A stretch of 58,391 nt of DNA, taken from JAIBBG01 sp043748015 (GTDB lineage Bacteria > Bacteroidota > Bacteroidia > Flavobacteriales_D > Sanyastnellaceae). This document shows, in pieces, positions 25,703 to 34,306 of the stretch; the first letter of the stretch is position 1; the number at the start of each line of letters is the position of its first letter. The notes beneath the pieces were generated by a model. The model was not told where the DNA came from. It worked only from the letters and a program-made list of their open reading frames with translations, and ran no database searches. Position numbers and translations under genes: made by a program. Location of the stretch: contig JAYTOA010000059.1 in assembly GCA_043748015.1 (NCBI GenBank), forward strand, positions 1 to 58,391, given 5' to 3'.

Positions 25703-26923
25703 TCAATACACAGCGAGTAGTAGTCTGATGTCCATCCAATGAAGGTCGAACATGCTTGCAATCGCTTCGTTGGTGTGAGTTCCATTGTACATGTACACGC
25801 CGTTCTGAAATCCTTCCTGATGCTTGATGAGATTGGCAATTCCGCCTTCATCACCGATGTCCAGCATAGTAGGAGCGAAGATGTTCGATAGTGCATAGGA
25901 GGCGGTACGCGATACACGTGAAGCAATGTTAGGTACACAATAATGAATCACGCCATGTTCTTTGAACACCGGTTTGTCATGTGTTGTAACGCGTGAAGTT
26001 TCGAAGCAGCCACCTTGATCAATACTGATGTCGACAATTACACTGCCGTATTTCATATTGCTCACCATGTCTTCAGAAACCACGATAGGGGTGCGACTCC
26101 CGGAAGTGTGAATGGCACCAATGGCTACATCAGCAGTATCGAGCGCATTGCGCAACTCTGAAGGTTGAATCGTGCTTGTCCAAAGTCGTGCTCCGATATC
26201 ATTTTGAAGTCTGCGAAGCCGATAAATGCTATTGTCAAAAATTTTCACACTGGCTCCGAGACCTAGAGCAGCACGCACAGCGAATTCAGCAACAGTACCG
26301 GCGCCGAGGATTACTACTTCGGTAGGCTTCACGCCTGATATTCCGCCGAACATGAGTCCTTGTCCGCCGTTTGCATGGCTCAGATATTCTGCCGCGATCA
26401 ACACAGAAGTATTGCCCGCAATTTCGCCCATAGCGCGCACTACAGGGAAAATATTTGTTTCGTCCTTGATGTAGTCCCAAGCAACCGCGGTCATTTTTTT
26501 TGCGGAAAGTGCATTGAAAGTTTCAGCTTTTTGCACAGGTAAATGCACAGCCGAGACCAGCGTTTGTCGGCCGGGCATCATTGCTATTTCGTCCATGCTT
26601 GGAGGAGCAACTTTCAAAATAATTTCACTTTTGAATACATCTTCGGCACTGTATACAATGCGCGCACCCGCTTCACTGTAATCATGATCTTGAAAGTTGG
26701 ATGCCTTGCCCGCGTTGGTTTCTACCACTACATCATGTCCGTTGTTGACCAGCAGTGCAACGCTTTCGGGAACAAGAGCCACCCGTCTTTCTTGAAAAGA
26801 AGTTTCGCAAGGAATACCAATAATAAGCTTCGAGTGCTTTTTGCCCACGGCATACAATTCTTCTTGCGGCATGAGCGCAGCTTCCTTTGCCAGAGCGCGA
26901 ATGGCTTCTTTTTTACTGTCCAT
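25703..26923 (-). CDS. ald: Alanine dehydrogenase
   Basis: A 406-residue NAD-dependent enzyme interconverting L-alanine and pyruvate plus ammonia. It has the N-terminal catalytic half (IGIPCETSFQERRVALVPES, DVVVETNAG) and a Rossmann half with VILGAGTVAEFAVRAALGLGASV and a conserved acidic end of strand two (KIFDNSIYRLRRL). The sequence belongs to the AlaDH/PNT superfamily; the length fits Ald rather than a PntA subunit, and no pntB lies nearby. It converges on pheT. Confidence 0.9.
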   Translation of the reverse strand: MDSKKEAIRALAKEAALMPQEELYAVGKKHSKLIIGIPCETSFQERRVALVPESVALLVNNGHDVVVETNAGKASNFQDHDYSEAGARIVYSAEDVFKSEIILKVAPPSMDEIAMMPGRQTLVSAVHLPVQKAETFNALSAKKMTAVAWDYIKDETNIFPVVRAMGEIAGNTSVLIAAEYLSHANGGQGLMFGGISGVKPTEVVILGAGTVAEFAVRAALGLGASVKIFDNSIYRLRRLQNDIGARLWTSTIQPSELRNALDTADVAIGAIHTSGSRTPIVVSEDMVSNMKYGSVIVDISIDQGGCFETSRVTTHDKPVFKEHGVIHYCVPNIASRVSRTASYALSNIFAPTMLDIGDEGGIANLIKHQEGFQNGVYMYNGTHTNEAIASMFDLHWMDIRLLLAVY

Positions 26924-27058
26924 AGATGGATGAGCGGGTTGCGGAAAATCGAGTTCCGAAGATAATTCAATTTAAGCGTAGGTAGCGGAATTACTTCAAC
27001 GAACTTTTGAAAAGGAAATGTTGATATGAAAGTTTAAGTATGAATTGGATGATTCGGT

Positions 27059-27066
27059 TATTTTTG
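27059..27066 (+). promoter_or_regulatory. Possible -7 box of the small anchored protein gene
   Basis: TATTTTTG matches TAnnTTTG and lies 33 bases before the ATG at 27100; no TTG is visible at the expected -33 position. Confidence 0.35.
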
Positions 27067-27099
27067 ACGCGCAATAAAATTCAAATTCAATTCTCCATT

Positions 27100-27369
27100 A
27101 TGAGTCAAAAAGATTCGGGCCACTCTTCAACACAAAGAACCATTCTTTGGTCGATCATTCCTGCAACCGTGTTTGTGTCTTTGTTACTCACCAATCTCAA
27201 TCACAAAATTGAGCCACCAAGAGAGCGTTTGAATTCAAACTTCGGAGTAGTAAAAACAGAAGTAAAGGTGGAAACGCCTGCGATGCCTGCCCATGACGCG
27301 GCGCAGCCTGCAGAGGGGCATCATGCTGAGCCTGTGGTTGAAGCTGCGCCAGAAGAGCACAAGCACTGA
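27100..27369 (+). CDS. Small membrane-anchored protein with Ala/Pro/His-rich tail
   Basis: About 89 residues from the ATG at 27100 (MSQKDSGHSS). One transmembrane segment at about residues 15-33 (ILWSIIPATVFVSLLL) is followed by a low-complexity tail rich in Ala, Pro, Glu and His, ending EEHKH. Probably N-in with the tail outside. No family is recognised. The tail could bind metal, but that rests on composition only. It converges on tsaE with 6 bases between the genes. Confidence 0.55.
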   Translation: MSQKDSGHSSTQRTILWSIIPATVFVSLLLTNLNHKIEPPRERLNSNFGVVKTEVKVETPAMPAHDAAQPAEGHHAEPVVEAAPEEHKH

Positions 27370-27375
27370 TATTAC

Positions 27376-27798
27376 TCAAAAGGAGATCATCCTGTCTTCA
27401 TCTCTCAATTCTATGGAGACATGTATTGTTTTTTGCGGTAAAAGATTTTCTACCACCTCCGGCCACTCTATAAATACGTAGGCATTTCTTTCTAGGTATT
27501 CCTCGAAACCAAAATCCATTGCTTCGCGGATGTTCTTCACTCTGTAAAGATCGAAGTGCAATAGGTCATGCTTTCCAGTTTCTATGTATTCATTTACCAA
27601 CGAAAAAGTAGGGCTGCCCTGAAAGTCATACTCCAACTGACGGCAAATTGCGCTTATGAAAGAAGTCTTGCCGGCGCCCATTTCACCTGTGACAGCGAAT
27701 ATTCCCGGAGAGGGAAATTCTACAAGAAATTGACGGGCGATTTTATTGAGATCGCCGACATCAAATGAAACGTATGTATGAATATTCTTAACTATCAA
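27376..27798 (-). CDS. tsaE: tRNA threonylcarbamoyladenosine biosynthesis ATPase TsaE
   Basis: A 140-residue P-loop protein with GEMGAGKTSF (Walker A), SPTFSLVNEY, and HFDLYRV, the standard TsaE signature. It drives TsaB-TsaD in making t6A at position 37 of ANN-decoding tRNAs. The partner that makes threonylcarbamoyl-AMP (tsaC/sua5) is also in this window at 46964-47581. Confidence 0.93.
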   Translation of the reverse strand: MIVKNIHTYVSFDVGDLNKIARQFLVEFPSPGIFAVTGEMGAGKTSFISAICRQLEYDFQGSPTFSLVNEYIETGKHDLLHFDLYRVKNIREAMDFGFEEYLERNAYVFIEWPEVVENLLPQKTIHVSIELRDEDRMISF

Positions 27799-27864
27799 AG
27801 CGAAACGATTAGGAAATGTTGAGCGCGAATTTATCTATACAAACAGAACAGTCGCGCTTCTGAA

Positions 27865-27872
27865 TAAATTTG
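27865..27872 (+). promoter_or_regulatory. -7 box very close to the HMG-CoA lyase start
   Basis: TAAATTTG followed by C matches TAnnTTTG exactly. The ATG begins 7 bases after the final G, about where transcription should start. No clear -33 TTG is visible. Confidence 0.5.
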
Positions 27873-27878
27873 CAGAGA

Positions 27879-28745
27879 ATGACAGAGCGCATAAAGATTA
27901 TTGAATGTCCTCGTGATGCCATGCAAGGCATTGCGGAATGGATTTCCACAGATGACAAAGTTCGCTACATCAATCAACTTCTCAAAGTAGGATTCGACAC
28001 GATTGACTTTGGAAGTTTCGTTTCGGAGAAGGCAATCCCTCAAATGCGCGATACCGCTGAAGTATTGGGAAGACTAAACATCAACGGAGCGACATCGAGG
28101 TTACTGGCCATAGTAGCGAATTCACGCGGAGCGGAAACAGCCTGCAGTTTCGATGAGATACAATTTCTTGGATATCCGTTTTCCATTTCTGAGACATTTC
28201 AAATGCGCAATACCAATGCGACCATTGAACAATCGCTAACCCGTGTTGAAGAGATTGCCACGTTGACTGCGCGTAGCAAGAAGGATTTAGTACTTTATCT
28301 GAGCATGGGATTTGGCAATCCTTACGGTGATGCGTGGAGTCCGGAGATTGCGATAGAGTGGAGCGAGAGATTGCATAAGGAATTTGATATTCGCATTATC
28401 GCTCTGAGCGATACCATTGGAAGTGCAACACCCGAAGTAATAAGTCAATTGTTTAGTGAGCTGATTCCTTCACTACCTGAAGTCACATTTGGAGCACACT
28501 TACATACCTTGCCTTATGATTTCAAGTCGCGACTCGAGGCTGCTGTCAATGCAGGTTGTAGAAGATTTGATGGAGCAATCAAAGGTTTTGGGGGGTGTCC
28601 AATGGCGGCAGATGATCTGACAGGCAATATGCCTACAGAATTGATGTTGGAATATTTCGCCAATGAAGGATCCGAAACCGGCGTTAATATGTCAGAGTTG
28701 AGCAAGGCTATTAGCCTTGCCGATGAAGTCTTCCCAAAACATTGA
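27879..28745 (+). CDS. Hydroxymethylglutaryl-CoA lyase
   Basis: About 288 residues from the ATG at 27879. A DRE-TIM barrel enzyme splitting HMG-CoA to acetoacetate and acetyl-CoA in leucine degradation. Signatures: IECPRDAMQGI at the N-terminus (the metal-binding Arg-Asp), FGAHLHTLP, and GFGGCPMAADDLTGNMPTE with the catalytic Cys. The conserved barrel begins right at the N-terminus, which confirms the start. No other leucine-degradation gene is adjacent. A -7 box lies so close upstream that the mRNA may be leaderless. Confidence 0.92.
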   Translation: MTERIKIIECPRDAMQGIAEWISTDDKVRYINQLLKVGFDTIDFGSFVSEKAIPQMRDTAEVLGRLNINGATSRLLAIVANSRGAETACSFDEIQFLGYPFSISETFQMRNTNATIEQSLTRVEEIATLTARSKKDLVLYLSMGFGNPYGDAWSPEIAIEWSERLHKEFDIRIIALSDTIGSATPEVISQLFSELIPSLPEVTFGAHLHTLPYDFKSRLEAAVNAGCRRFDGAIKGFGGCPMAADDLTGNMPTELMLEYFANEGSETGVNMSELSKAISLADEVFPKH

Positions 28746-29023
28746 GCAAATCATCTTTGCTTCCATGCGAAGAAGATTCAATTTGAAATGTGTTTTAGTA
28801 AAAATTGGGGTTGTGCACGCTAATTGAGGCAATGATTGAAATGTCGAAAACCCCAGCCGAGGGTATTGATCTCAATATTTTCAAATTTTTTAATGTTGAT
28901 GCGGATTTTACAGCGTCTAACATTGTAGGATGGTTTTTTTTTCATGAAAAAGTAAAGTCAGGTCGTCGTCTTAACGGCGTGCTTCACCAAAAGGTTTCAC
29001 AAATAAAAAAAGCGATTGAAAAA

Positions 29024-29362
29024 TTAGGCAGCAGTTTGACTGAGCATCTCGAGGATTCGTGCCTTCCAGTTTTTCTTATCATCAACGATGAAGTTTTCCA
29101 TCTGACCATCTTTCATCATTAGAGCCAGGCCGTTGGGATTCGAGAACATAGTCTTGACGAATTCAACGTTGTCGATTTGATTAAGTGGAATGTATATCTC
29201 GTGCTGATAATTGTTGGAATTAGAGCTCTTAAAGATTACTCTTTGATTCGTCAACTTAAGTTGACCTCCAACTGCGATGTAGTTATGAAAATGGCTTGCT
29301 CCTTCTTCGAAAATGATTTTCTCTTCAATTGCAAGCGCAACTTTAATACTGTTCAATACCAT
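29024..29362 (-). CDS. GRAM-domain-like small protein
   Basis: About 112 residues from the ATG at 29362. The whole protein resembles a GRAM/PH-like beta domain: EEKIIFEEGASHF...GGQLKLTNQRVIFKSS, IPLNQIDNVEFVK, NGLALMMKDGQMENFIVDDKKNWKARI. There is no signal or membrane segment, so it is cytosolic. Such domains bind lipids or proteins in eukaryotes; the role in bacteria is unknown. It is isolated, with about 280 bases of non-coding DNA on its 3' side. Confidence 0.7.
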   Translation of the reverse strand: MVLNSIKVALAIEEKIIFEEGASHFHNYIAVGGQLKLTNQRVIFKSSNSNNYQHEIYIPLNQIDNVEFVKTMFSNPNGLALMMKDGQMENFIVDDKKNWKARILEMLSQTAA

Positions 29363-29506
29363 GGTCAAAAAACTTTACCTTAATCCCAAACAACTAACCA
29401 ACTAAAACGTTCTGATTTCGAATTTTTTTCAGTAACGCTTGCGAATGTATGGTAAACATTTTAATGAATAATCACCAGATTTGCCCATTATTGAAATCAA
29501 AACCAT

Positions 29507-30214
29507 ATGAATATTGTTATCACGGGAGCTACAAGCGGTATTGGGCTTGCCACAGCGAGAATTTTAGCGTTAGAAGGCCACCGATTGCTATTGCTTGCGC
29601 GACGCACTGAAAAACTCGCATTATTGAAGGATGAAATGGGCGCGAACGTTCATGTGAGAACATGTGATATCACTGATTATGAGAATGTGAAAGAGATAGC
29701 ATCTTCAATTGCAGCTGAATGGAAATCAATCGATATTCTGATCAACAATGCAGGTGTCGGTTATTTCGATACGATTGAGGAGGGAAAGATTGATGAGTGG
29801 CATGACATGATCAACACCAACGTAACGGGATTGCTCAACGTAACGCATGCGTTTCTTCCTCATTTGATATCTGCCAGGGGATTGGTGATCAATGTCGCAT
29901 CAGTTGCAGCTCATCAGGTCTTTGCGAACTCCGCTATTTACTGTGCTACAAAGCACGCAGTCTTTGCCGTTAGCGAAGGATTACGAATTGAACTTGCAGG
30001 GAAGTTGCGCGTTAGTACGATTAGCCCCGGTTCAGTGAACACGCCGTTCATTGAAAACACTAGCAATGAAAAGATGTTGAGTAATTACAGAGATTATTTC
30101 GCAGCGGGATTAACACCTGAAATTGTGGCAGCGCAGATAAATCACGCATTGAATGCTCCGAACAATTCAGTGATAAGTGAGATTATTGTCCGACCGAATA
30201 GAGCAATGAAATAA
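29507..30214 (+). CDS. Short-chain dehydrogenase/reductase
   Basis: A 235-residue classical SDR: TGATSGIG (cofactor), NNAGVG, Ser in NVASVAAH, and YCATKHA holding the catalytic Tyr and Lys. The residue after strand two (LARRTEKL) is Arg-rich, suggesting NADP(H). The substrate cannot be inferred. It converges on msrA, 6 bases away. Confidence 0.88.
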   Translation: MNIVITGATSGIGLATARILALEGHRLLLLARRTEKLALLKDEMGANVHVRTCDITDYENVKEIASSIAAEWKSIDILINNAGVGYFDTIEEGKIDEWHDMINTNVTGLLNVTHAFLPHLISARGLVINVASVAAHQVFANSAIYCATKHAVFAVSEGLRIELAGKLRVSTISPGSVNTPFIENTSNEKMLSNYRDYFAAGLTPEIVAAQINHALNAPNNSVISEIIVRPNRAMK

Positions 30215-30220
30215 TGCGAT

Positions 30221-30889
30221 TTAATTTTTCATGTATTCTCCAAACTTCTTTTTGAATTTGTCCACTTTCGGTGTGATAACCATTCTACAGTAGGGTTGAT
30301 CTCCGTGCAGATTATAGTAGTCGTTGTGGTAGTCTTCGGCAACATAGAATTGTGAAGCGGGTTCGATCAACGTTACGATTGGATCCTCCCAATTGCCACT
30401 TTCGTTGGCTGCTTTGATGGCCAATTCTGCCAGCGCTTTTTGTTTTTCGCTGTGATAGAAAATAGATGAGCGGTATTGCGTACCAACATCGGCGCCTTGT
30501 CTATTCAATGTTGTGGGGTCGTGTGTACCGAAAAAAACTTCGAGCATTTTAGCGAAAGAAACAACGCGAGGATCAAATGTGATCTCACAAGCTTCAGCAT
30601 GTCCTGTGGTTCCGTTGCACACTTCTTTGTATGAAGGGTTTTTTACGGCGCCTCCGACATATCCACTCTTCACAGATGAAACACCTTTTACGTTTTGATA
30701 AATAGCTTCAACGCACCAAAAACATCCTGCAGCGAACGTTGCTACTTCGATGGAATCATTGCTTAATGCCGGGTCATAATCGTTAGTCATATTACTGAGT
30801 TCAAATTTATGGTCGTTGGATTGATTGTTTGTGCGACCGCATGAAATGAGCGCAACAAAGCAAATGCAAAGAGAGATAATTTTTTTCAT
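30221..30889 (-). CDS. msrA: Peptide-methionine (S)-S-oxide reductase, lipoprotein form
   Basis: About 222 residues from the ATG at 30889 (MKKIISLCICFVALISCGR); the longer frame upstream has no signal. The N-terminus is a lipoprotein signal with Cys17, so the enzyme is envelope-bound and repairs oxidised Met in exported proteins. The MsrA core starts near residue 48 with AAGCFWCVEAIYQ; catalytic Cys56 and a second Cys59. Motifs GYVGG, GHAEACEITFDP and GTQYRSSIFYH are intact. No msrB is adjacent. Confidence 0.92.
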   Translation of the reverse strand: MKKIISLCICFVALISCGRTNNQSNDHKFELSNMTNDYDPALSNDSIEVATFAAGCFWCVEAIYQNVKGVSSVKSGYVGGAVKNPSYKEVCNGTTGHAEACEITFDPRVVSFAKMLEVFFGTHDPTTLNRQGADVGTQYRSSIFYHSEKQKALAELAIKAANESGNWEDPIVTLIEPASQFYVAEDYHNDYYNLHGDQPYCRMVITPKVDKFKKKFGEYMKN

Positions 30890-30957
30890 GATGGTACATT
30901 TTGGACATTCTTTCGAATGTAATGAAGATATAACAATTGAAATCAGGCGAAGTTCTA

Positions 30958-31191
30958 CTAGGAATTGATATTCTGTTCCTGCCGAGCATTCTCGCGTTTG
31001 AAGAGAAGCGATTGAATGAGATAGATGACGACAGCACTGATGATAATGATGATGAGTGATTTGATGGTTTTCCCGAAATACTGCTGTAAATACTGCCATT
31101 CAATAATATCCCACACGGCAAGCAACGACATAACGGTGATGATTAAGACGAGTGAGGAAAGAGTGTAGGCGAAAATATTTCTGGTGTTCAT
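30958..31191 (-). CDS. Small two-pass membrane protein, unknown function
   Basis: 77 residues with two hydrophobic segments (about 8-27 and 43-63) and a charged tail (KRENARQEQNINS). It lies 68 bases upstream of msrA on the same strand and may be co-transcribed. I recognise no family. Confidence 0.6.
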   Translation of the reverse strand: MNTRNIFAYTLSSLVLIITVMSLLAVWDIIEWQYLQQYFGKTIKSLIIIIISAVVIYLIQSLLFKRENARQEQNINS

Positions 31192-31295
31192 AGTTAAAAT
31201 TTTGCTCTAAGGAACGCATCAAGCATTGAAATAGCGCATGACCGAATTGCAAAATCTGTTAAGGAAAAAGTCCTTTGAATTTTCGGGAATTGATA

Positions 31296-32774
31296 TCAGA
31301 ATCTGAAACGCAGGAATCCTGTAGCCATGGAAATCGTCGGTTTATTGTCGCGGAAAAAAGTTACGAAATCTCTAGATGCGATACCACATTCATAAGTTCC
31401 TTGACCAACAGTGAAGAAGATGCCCACAGGAATTTTGACACCATAGTTTCCACCTTGCGTGTATCCTGCTTGAATGTGAACCCATTGAAAAGGAGTGAAT
31501 TCACCGCCAACTGCGAATACAGGTTTTTGCATATTGGCAACCCCATCAGAAATCGGAAGTACGATATCGATTCCGCCCCTAATCATCTTGTTGACCTCGT
31601 ATCCCACGCCAATTCTTGCGCTGGTAGGAAGCTGAGTTGTTCTACTGGATTCACCTTGCCAGGAAAGAATCCCATCGCTGCCATTGAGCGCGCTTACCTG
31701 ATCAATTAAACTGGTACTTTCCAATCCCGCGTTATCAAAACTGGTAACGGCAACATCATTTAGTTTGTAGAGGTTACCGTTCCAATTGATCTTTCCAATG
31801 TCATTCACAGCAACGCTGATAGTTAACTTCTTTTTGAAAACAAGGGTTGTCCCAAGATCTAAACCGTAACCGTAGCCAACAGGTTTGAGTTTGTTCGTAG
31901 TTGAGTCATAAGCAGATGGATTTTGAGCTGCTGCAGTGCCATAATCGATATCAAACAATGGAGACATAGCACTGAATGCAACAGCTTTTCCGTTTTCTGC
32001 TGTGATGTCGAGCATGCCTTGACCAACAATGAACTTTAGTCCCAGTCCGCCGTGTAGCGCATAGTCGCCGCGTTCCAGAATTTTTTTACCCCAGCCAAGA
32101 TTGAATTCACGAAACCAGCTGAACCCGAATTTTGTTCCTTGAATAAGCTGAGTCAGACTTTCTGCATTTTCAAGAGAAGTGTAGCCTTGAACGATGTTCT
32201 GTTGTGTTTGTGGATCGAGATTGTTCGAATTGGGAATGGTGTCAAGTCCACCCTGACCATTATTCACAATCAAGGAATCGAAGTAGGAAGCGTAATAACC
32301 CAGCCACATAATTTCTGAAACTTTTGATCCGAGTTTCGAATAAAAGTTTGCGCGATCGCGGGTTGTAAATGCAAAAGTGCCTGCACGTTCCGTGTTGATG
32401 GAAAATCCGATTGACATGATATCGGCATTGAATGAGTTATCGCTATTTGCGAATTGCACTGCCATGTCGCGCTTTTCGCTTAGCGAGAATTTCGCAATGT
32501 CTTCTTTAAAAAGATTTTGTCGCAATTCAGGTTTGGTCAAGACTTCCGAATAAAGAGAAAGTCCAAATTCCGCAAATCCAATAGTTGTCATTTTATCGTA
32601 TTTCGGATCCAGATCGAGATTCCCTGGATTGATTCCGAGAGCCTGATAGTCGGTAGCAAAAGGTGTGGCAACGCCCATTCCAGTCAGAGTGAATGCAGAT
32701 CCTTCAGTCTGTGCAAAAAGGTTGTTACTTATCACAATGACCACGAATGTGACGAACTTATTGAGCTGTTTCAT
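31296..32774 (-). CDS. DUF5723-type outer-membrane protein
   Basis: 492 residues with a signal peptide ending NLFAQ and then TLTGMGVATPFATDYQALGINPGNL, the opening of DUF5723/PorV-like barrels in Bacteroidota. The rest is alternating amphipathic strands ending ATGFLRFRF, a typical outer-membrane-barrel C-terminus ending in Phe. Role unknown. It begins 36 bases after the upstream 452-residue surface protein gene on the same strand, so the two are likely one operon. Confidence 0.8.
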   Translation of the reverse strand: MKQLNKFVTFVVIVISNNLFAQTEGSAFTLTGMGVATPFATDYQALGINPGNLDLDPKYDKMTTIGFAEFGLSLYSEVLTKPELRQNLFKEDIAKFSLSEKRDMAVQFANSDNSFNADIMSIGFSINTERAGTFAFTTRDRANFYSKLGSKVSEIMWLGYYASYFDSLIVNNGQGGLDTIPNSNNLDPQTQQNIVQGYTSLENAESLTQLIQGTKFGFSWFREFNLGWGKKILERGDYALHGGLGLKFIVGQGMLDITAENGKAVAFSAMSPLFDIDYGTAAAQNPSAYDSTTNKLKPVGYGYGLDLGTTLVFKKKLTISVAVNDIGKINWNGNLYKLNDVAVTSFDNAGLESTSLIDQVSALNGSDGILSWQGESSRTTQLPTSARIGVGYEVNKMIRGGIDIVLPISDGVANMQKPVFAVGGEFTPFQWVHIQAGYTQGGNYGVKIPVGIFFTVGQGTYECGIASRDFVTFFRDNKPTISMATGFLRFRF

Positions 32775-32810
32775 GGTTGTTGGTTTGAAAACGAAAGTAG
32801 GAGAAAACGT

Positions 32811-34169
32811 TCAACTTCCCTCAGCTATATGCTCTTTATATAGAAATCGTTTTTGCGAACTTTCAAAAGGTCTATAGATGTAATAAACGTATCCATCGGT
32901 GATGCGAAGATTTTCTACATATTTATTTTGAAGTCTGATCGTAGCACCAACATTGCCAGAAGTGGTATTGATCTCTCTGATGAATGTGATTCCATTCCTC
33001 ATATAAGAGGTGTAAATTTTCTGTGTTTGTTTGTCCTTGGTGATTTTTTCCCCCCACTTGTCAGGTCGTTTCACTTTGTGATATTGAATAAGGACGCTAT
33101 CAATACTTTGCCCATTGCTGTCGAACCTAAACAGTTTGTCGTGATGGTGATCGAATATGACAAGTGTGTCATTTACCAGTAATAGCGGTGTGTTGAGCGC
33201 TTCGTAGTAATACGTGTTCTGGAATCCATTCATGTAGGCAGCAACAATTTCTTTGTCAATTCCGGTATTGATTTCAAAACGCAGAGCTTCGAGTTTTCCT
33301 TTTGGATCGAGGTATTTGTATTCACTTCTGAACATCTTCATCATTTCCTCGTCAATCATGTATCGAAAAGTTTTGACGGAAGAATCGGCGCTGTTGTAAA
33401 TCATGTATTCGAATGCCGGATAGTCTGCATTGTAATTACTGAAATACGTGAGAGCACCAATAGTATCAACGACAGGTAGAATGGCGTGATTGAATTGTTC
33501 CTTATCCATTTTTTCAAGTCTGATTTCATCATCGTTGAAAACGACGTAGAAAGTAGATCTGCGGCACAGCAAGAATATTTCACCGAGATAATCCACATAG
33601 AATTTTAGCGCTTCTTCCGGAACACTGCATCTCATGGTCTCGTGGTGAGCAGAATCCAGAAGAATTAATTGGCATTGTTGAAACAAAGTCGTTTTGCTTT
33701 CTTCCTGTCTTTTCCAACGTTCTTCCTGAACATAGGTAAGTAGCAGCAAGTTTTTTCCGATGAATGCGAAGTCCGCTACGTTAAGCGCTGTACTTCCCCA
33801 AACGGTATCAGGAGTGGCGTTGATACTGATTTCAGGCAATTGAAATGATTCAAATTTCAGTTGAATATTCAACCTCACCACACCCGCTTTTTTCTGTTCA
33901 TCATTTACAACAACAAGTATGGTTTGAGAAACGTAGTTGAGTTTGGTGAAAATGATTGAAACACTATCCAAGGGTTGTGACGATAGAATTTTGAAGTTTC
34001 CTTGCTTGTCACTGTTAGCCGCAAAGGGCAGGTTAATAAGTTGAACATAACAATCTGCGATGGCAATTTCCGAATCAAAATCAGAGATGCGGCCCTGAAT
34101 GGAAATACCCGATTGACCTACTGTTTGTAGTAGCAACATCGAAAGAAAACAAGCGAGTAATAATTTCAT
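32811..34169 (-). CDS. Exported protein with carboxypeptidase-regulatory-like N-terminus
   Basis: 452 residues, signal peptide ending TVGQS, then SIQGRISDFDSEIAIADCYVQLINLPFAANSDKQGNFKI, a CarboxypepD_reg-like beta sandwich (about 20-115). The remaining ~330 residues have repeating four-strand elements (LLTYVQEERW, TFYVVFNDDEI, LVIFDHHHDKLFRFDSNG, IYTSYMRNGITFIREINT) suggesting a beta-propeller. Function unknown. It precedes the DUF5723 gene in an operon. Confidence 0.7.
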   Translation of the reverse strand: MKLLLACFLSMLLLQTVGQSGISIQGRISDFDSEIAIADCYVQLINLPFAANSDKQGNFKILSSQPLDSVSIIFTKLNYVSQTILVVVNDEQKKAGVVRLNIQLKFESFQLPEISINATPDTVWGSTALNVADFAFIGKNLLLLTYVQEERWKRQEESKTTLFQQCQLILLDSAHHETMRCSVPEEALKFYVDYLGEIFLLCRRSTFYVVFNDDEIRLEKMDKEQFNHAILPVVDTIGALTYFSNYNADYPAFEYMIYNSADSSVKTFRYMIDEEMMKMFRSEYKYLDPKGKLEALRFEINTGIDKEIVAAYMNGFQNTYYYEALNTPLLLVNDTLVIFDHHHDKLFRFDSNGQSIDSVLIQYHKVKRPDKWGEKITKDKQTQKIYTSYMRNGITFIREINTTSGNVGATIRLQNKYVENLRITDGYVYYIYRPFESSQKRFLYKEHIAEGS

Positions 34170-34306
34170 AGTTTTCTATACATGATGACGTATACAGGTG
34201 AATTCCATACATGGCTCATGCAACAAACTGCCAAAAATAACATGTCAACATTGAATGGCCTTGCGCTTCTATCTTTTACATTGCACCTATCATATTTGTT
34301 GATTTT

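Noticed and set aside
28805..29122. Plus-strand 105-codon frame between HMG-CoA lyase and the GRAM protein
   Set aside because: It starts with TTG, overlaps the 3' end of the GRAM gene by about 100 bases on the opposite strand, and shows no domain. The ATG inside (28832) gives no recognisable protein. The interval 28746-29023 is treated as non-coding.
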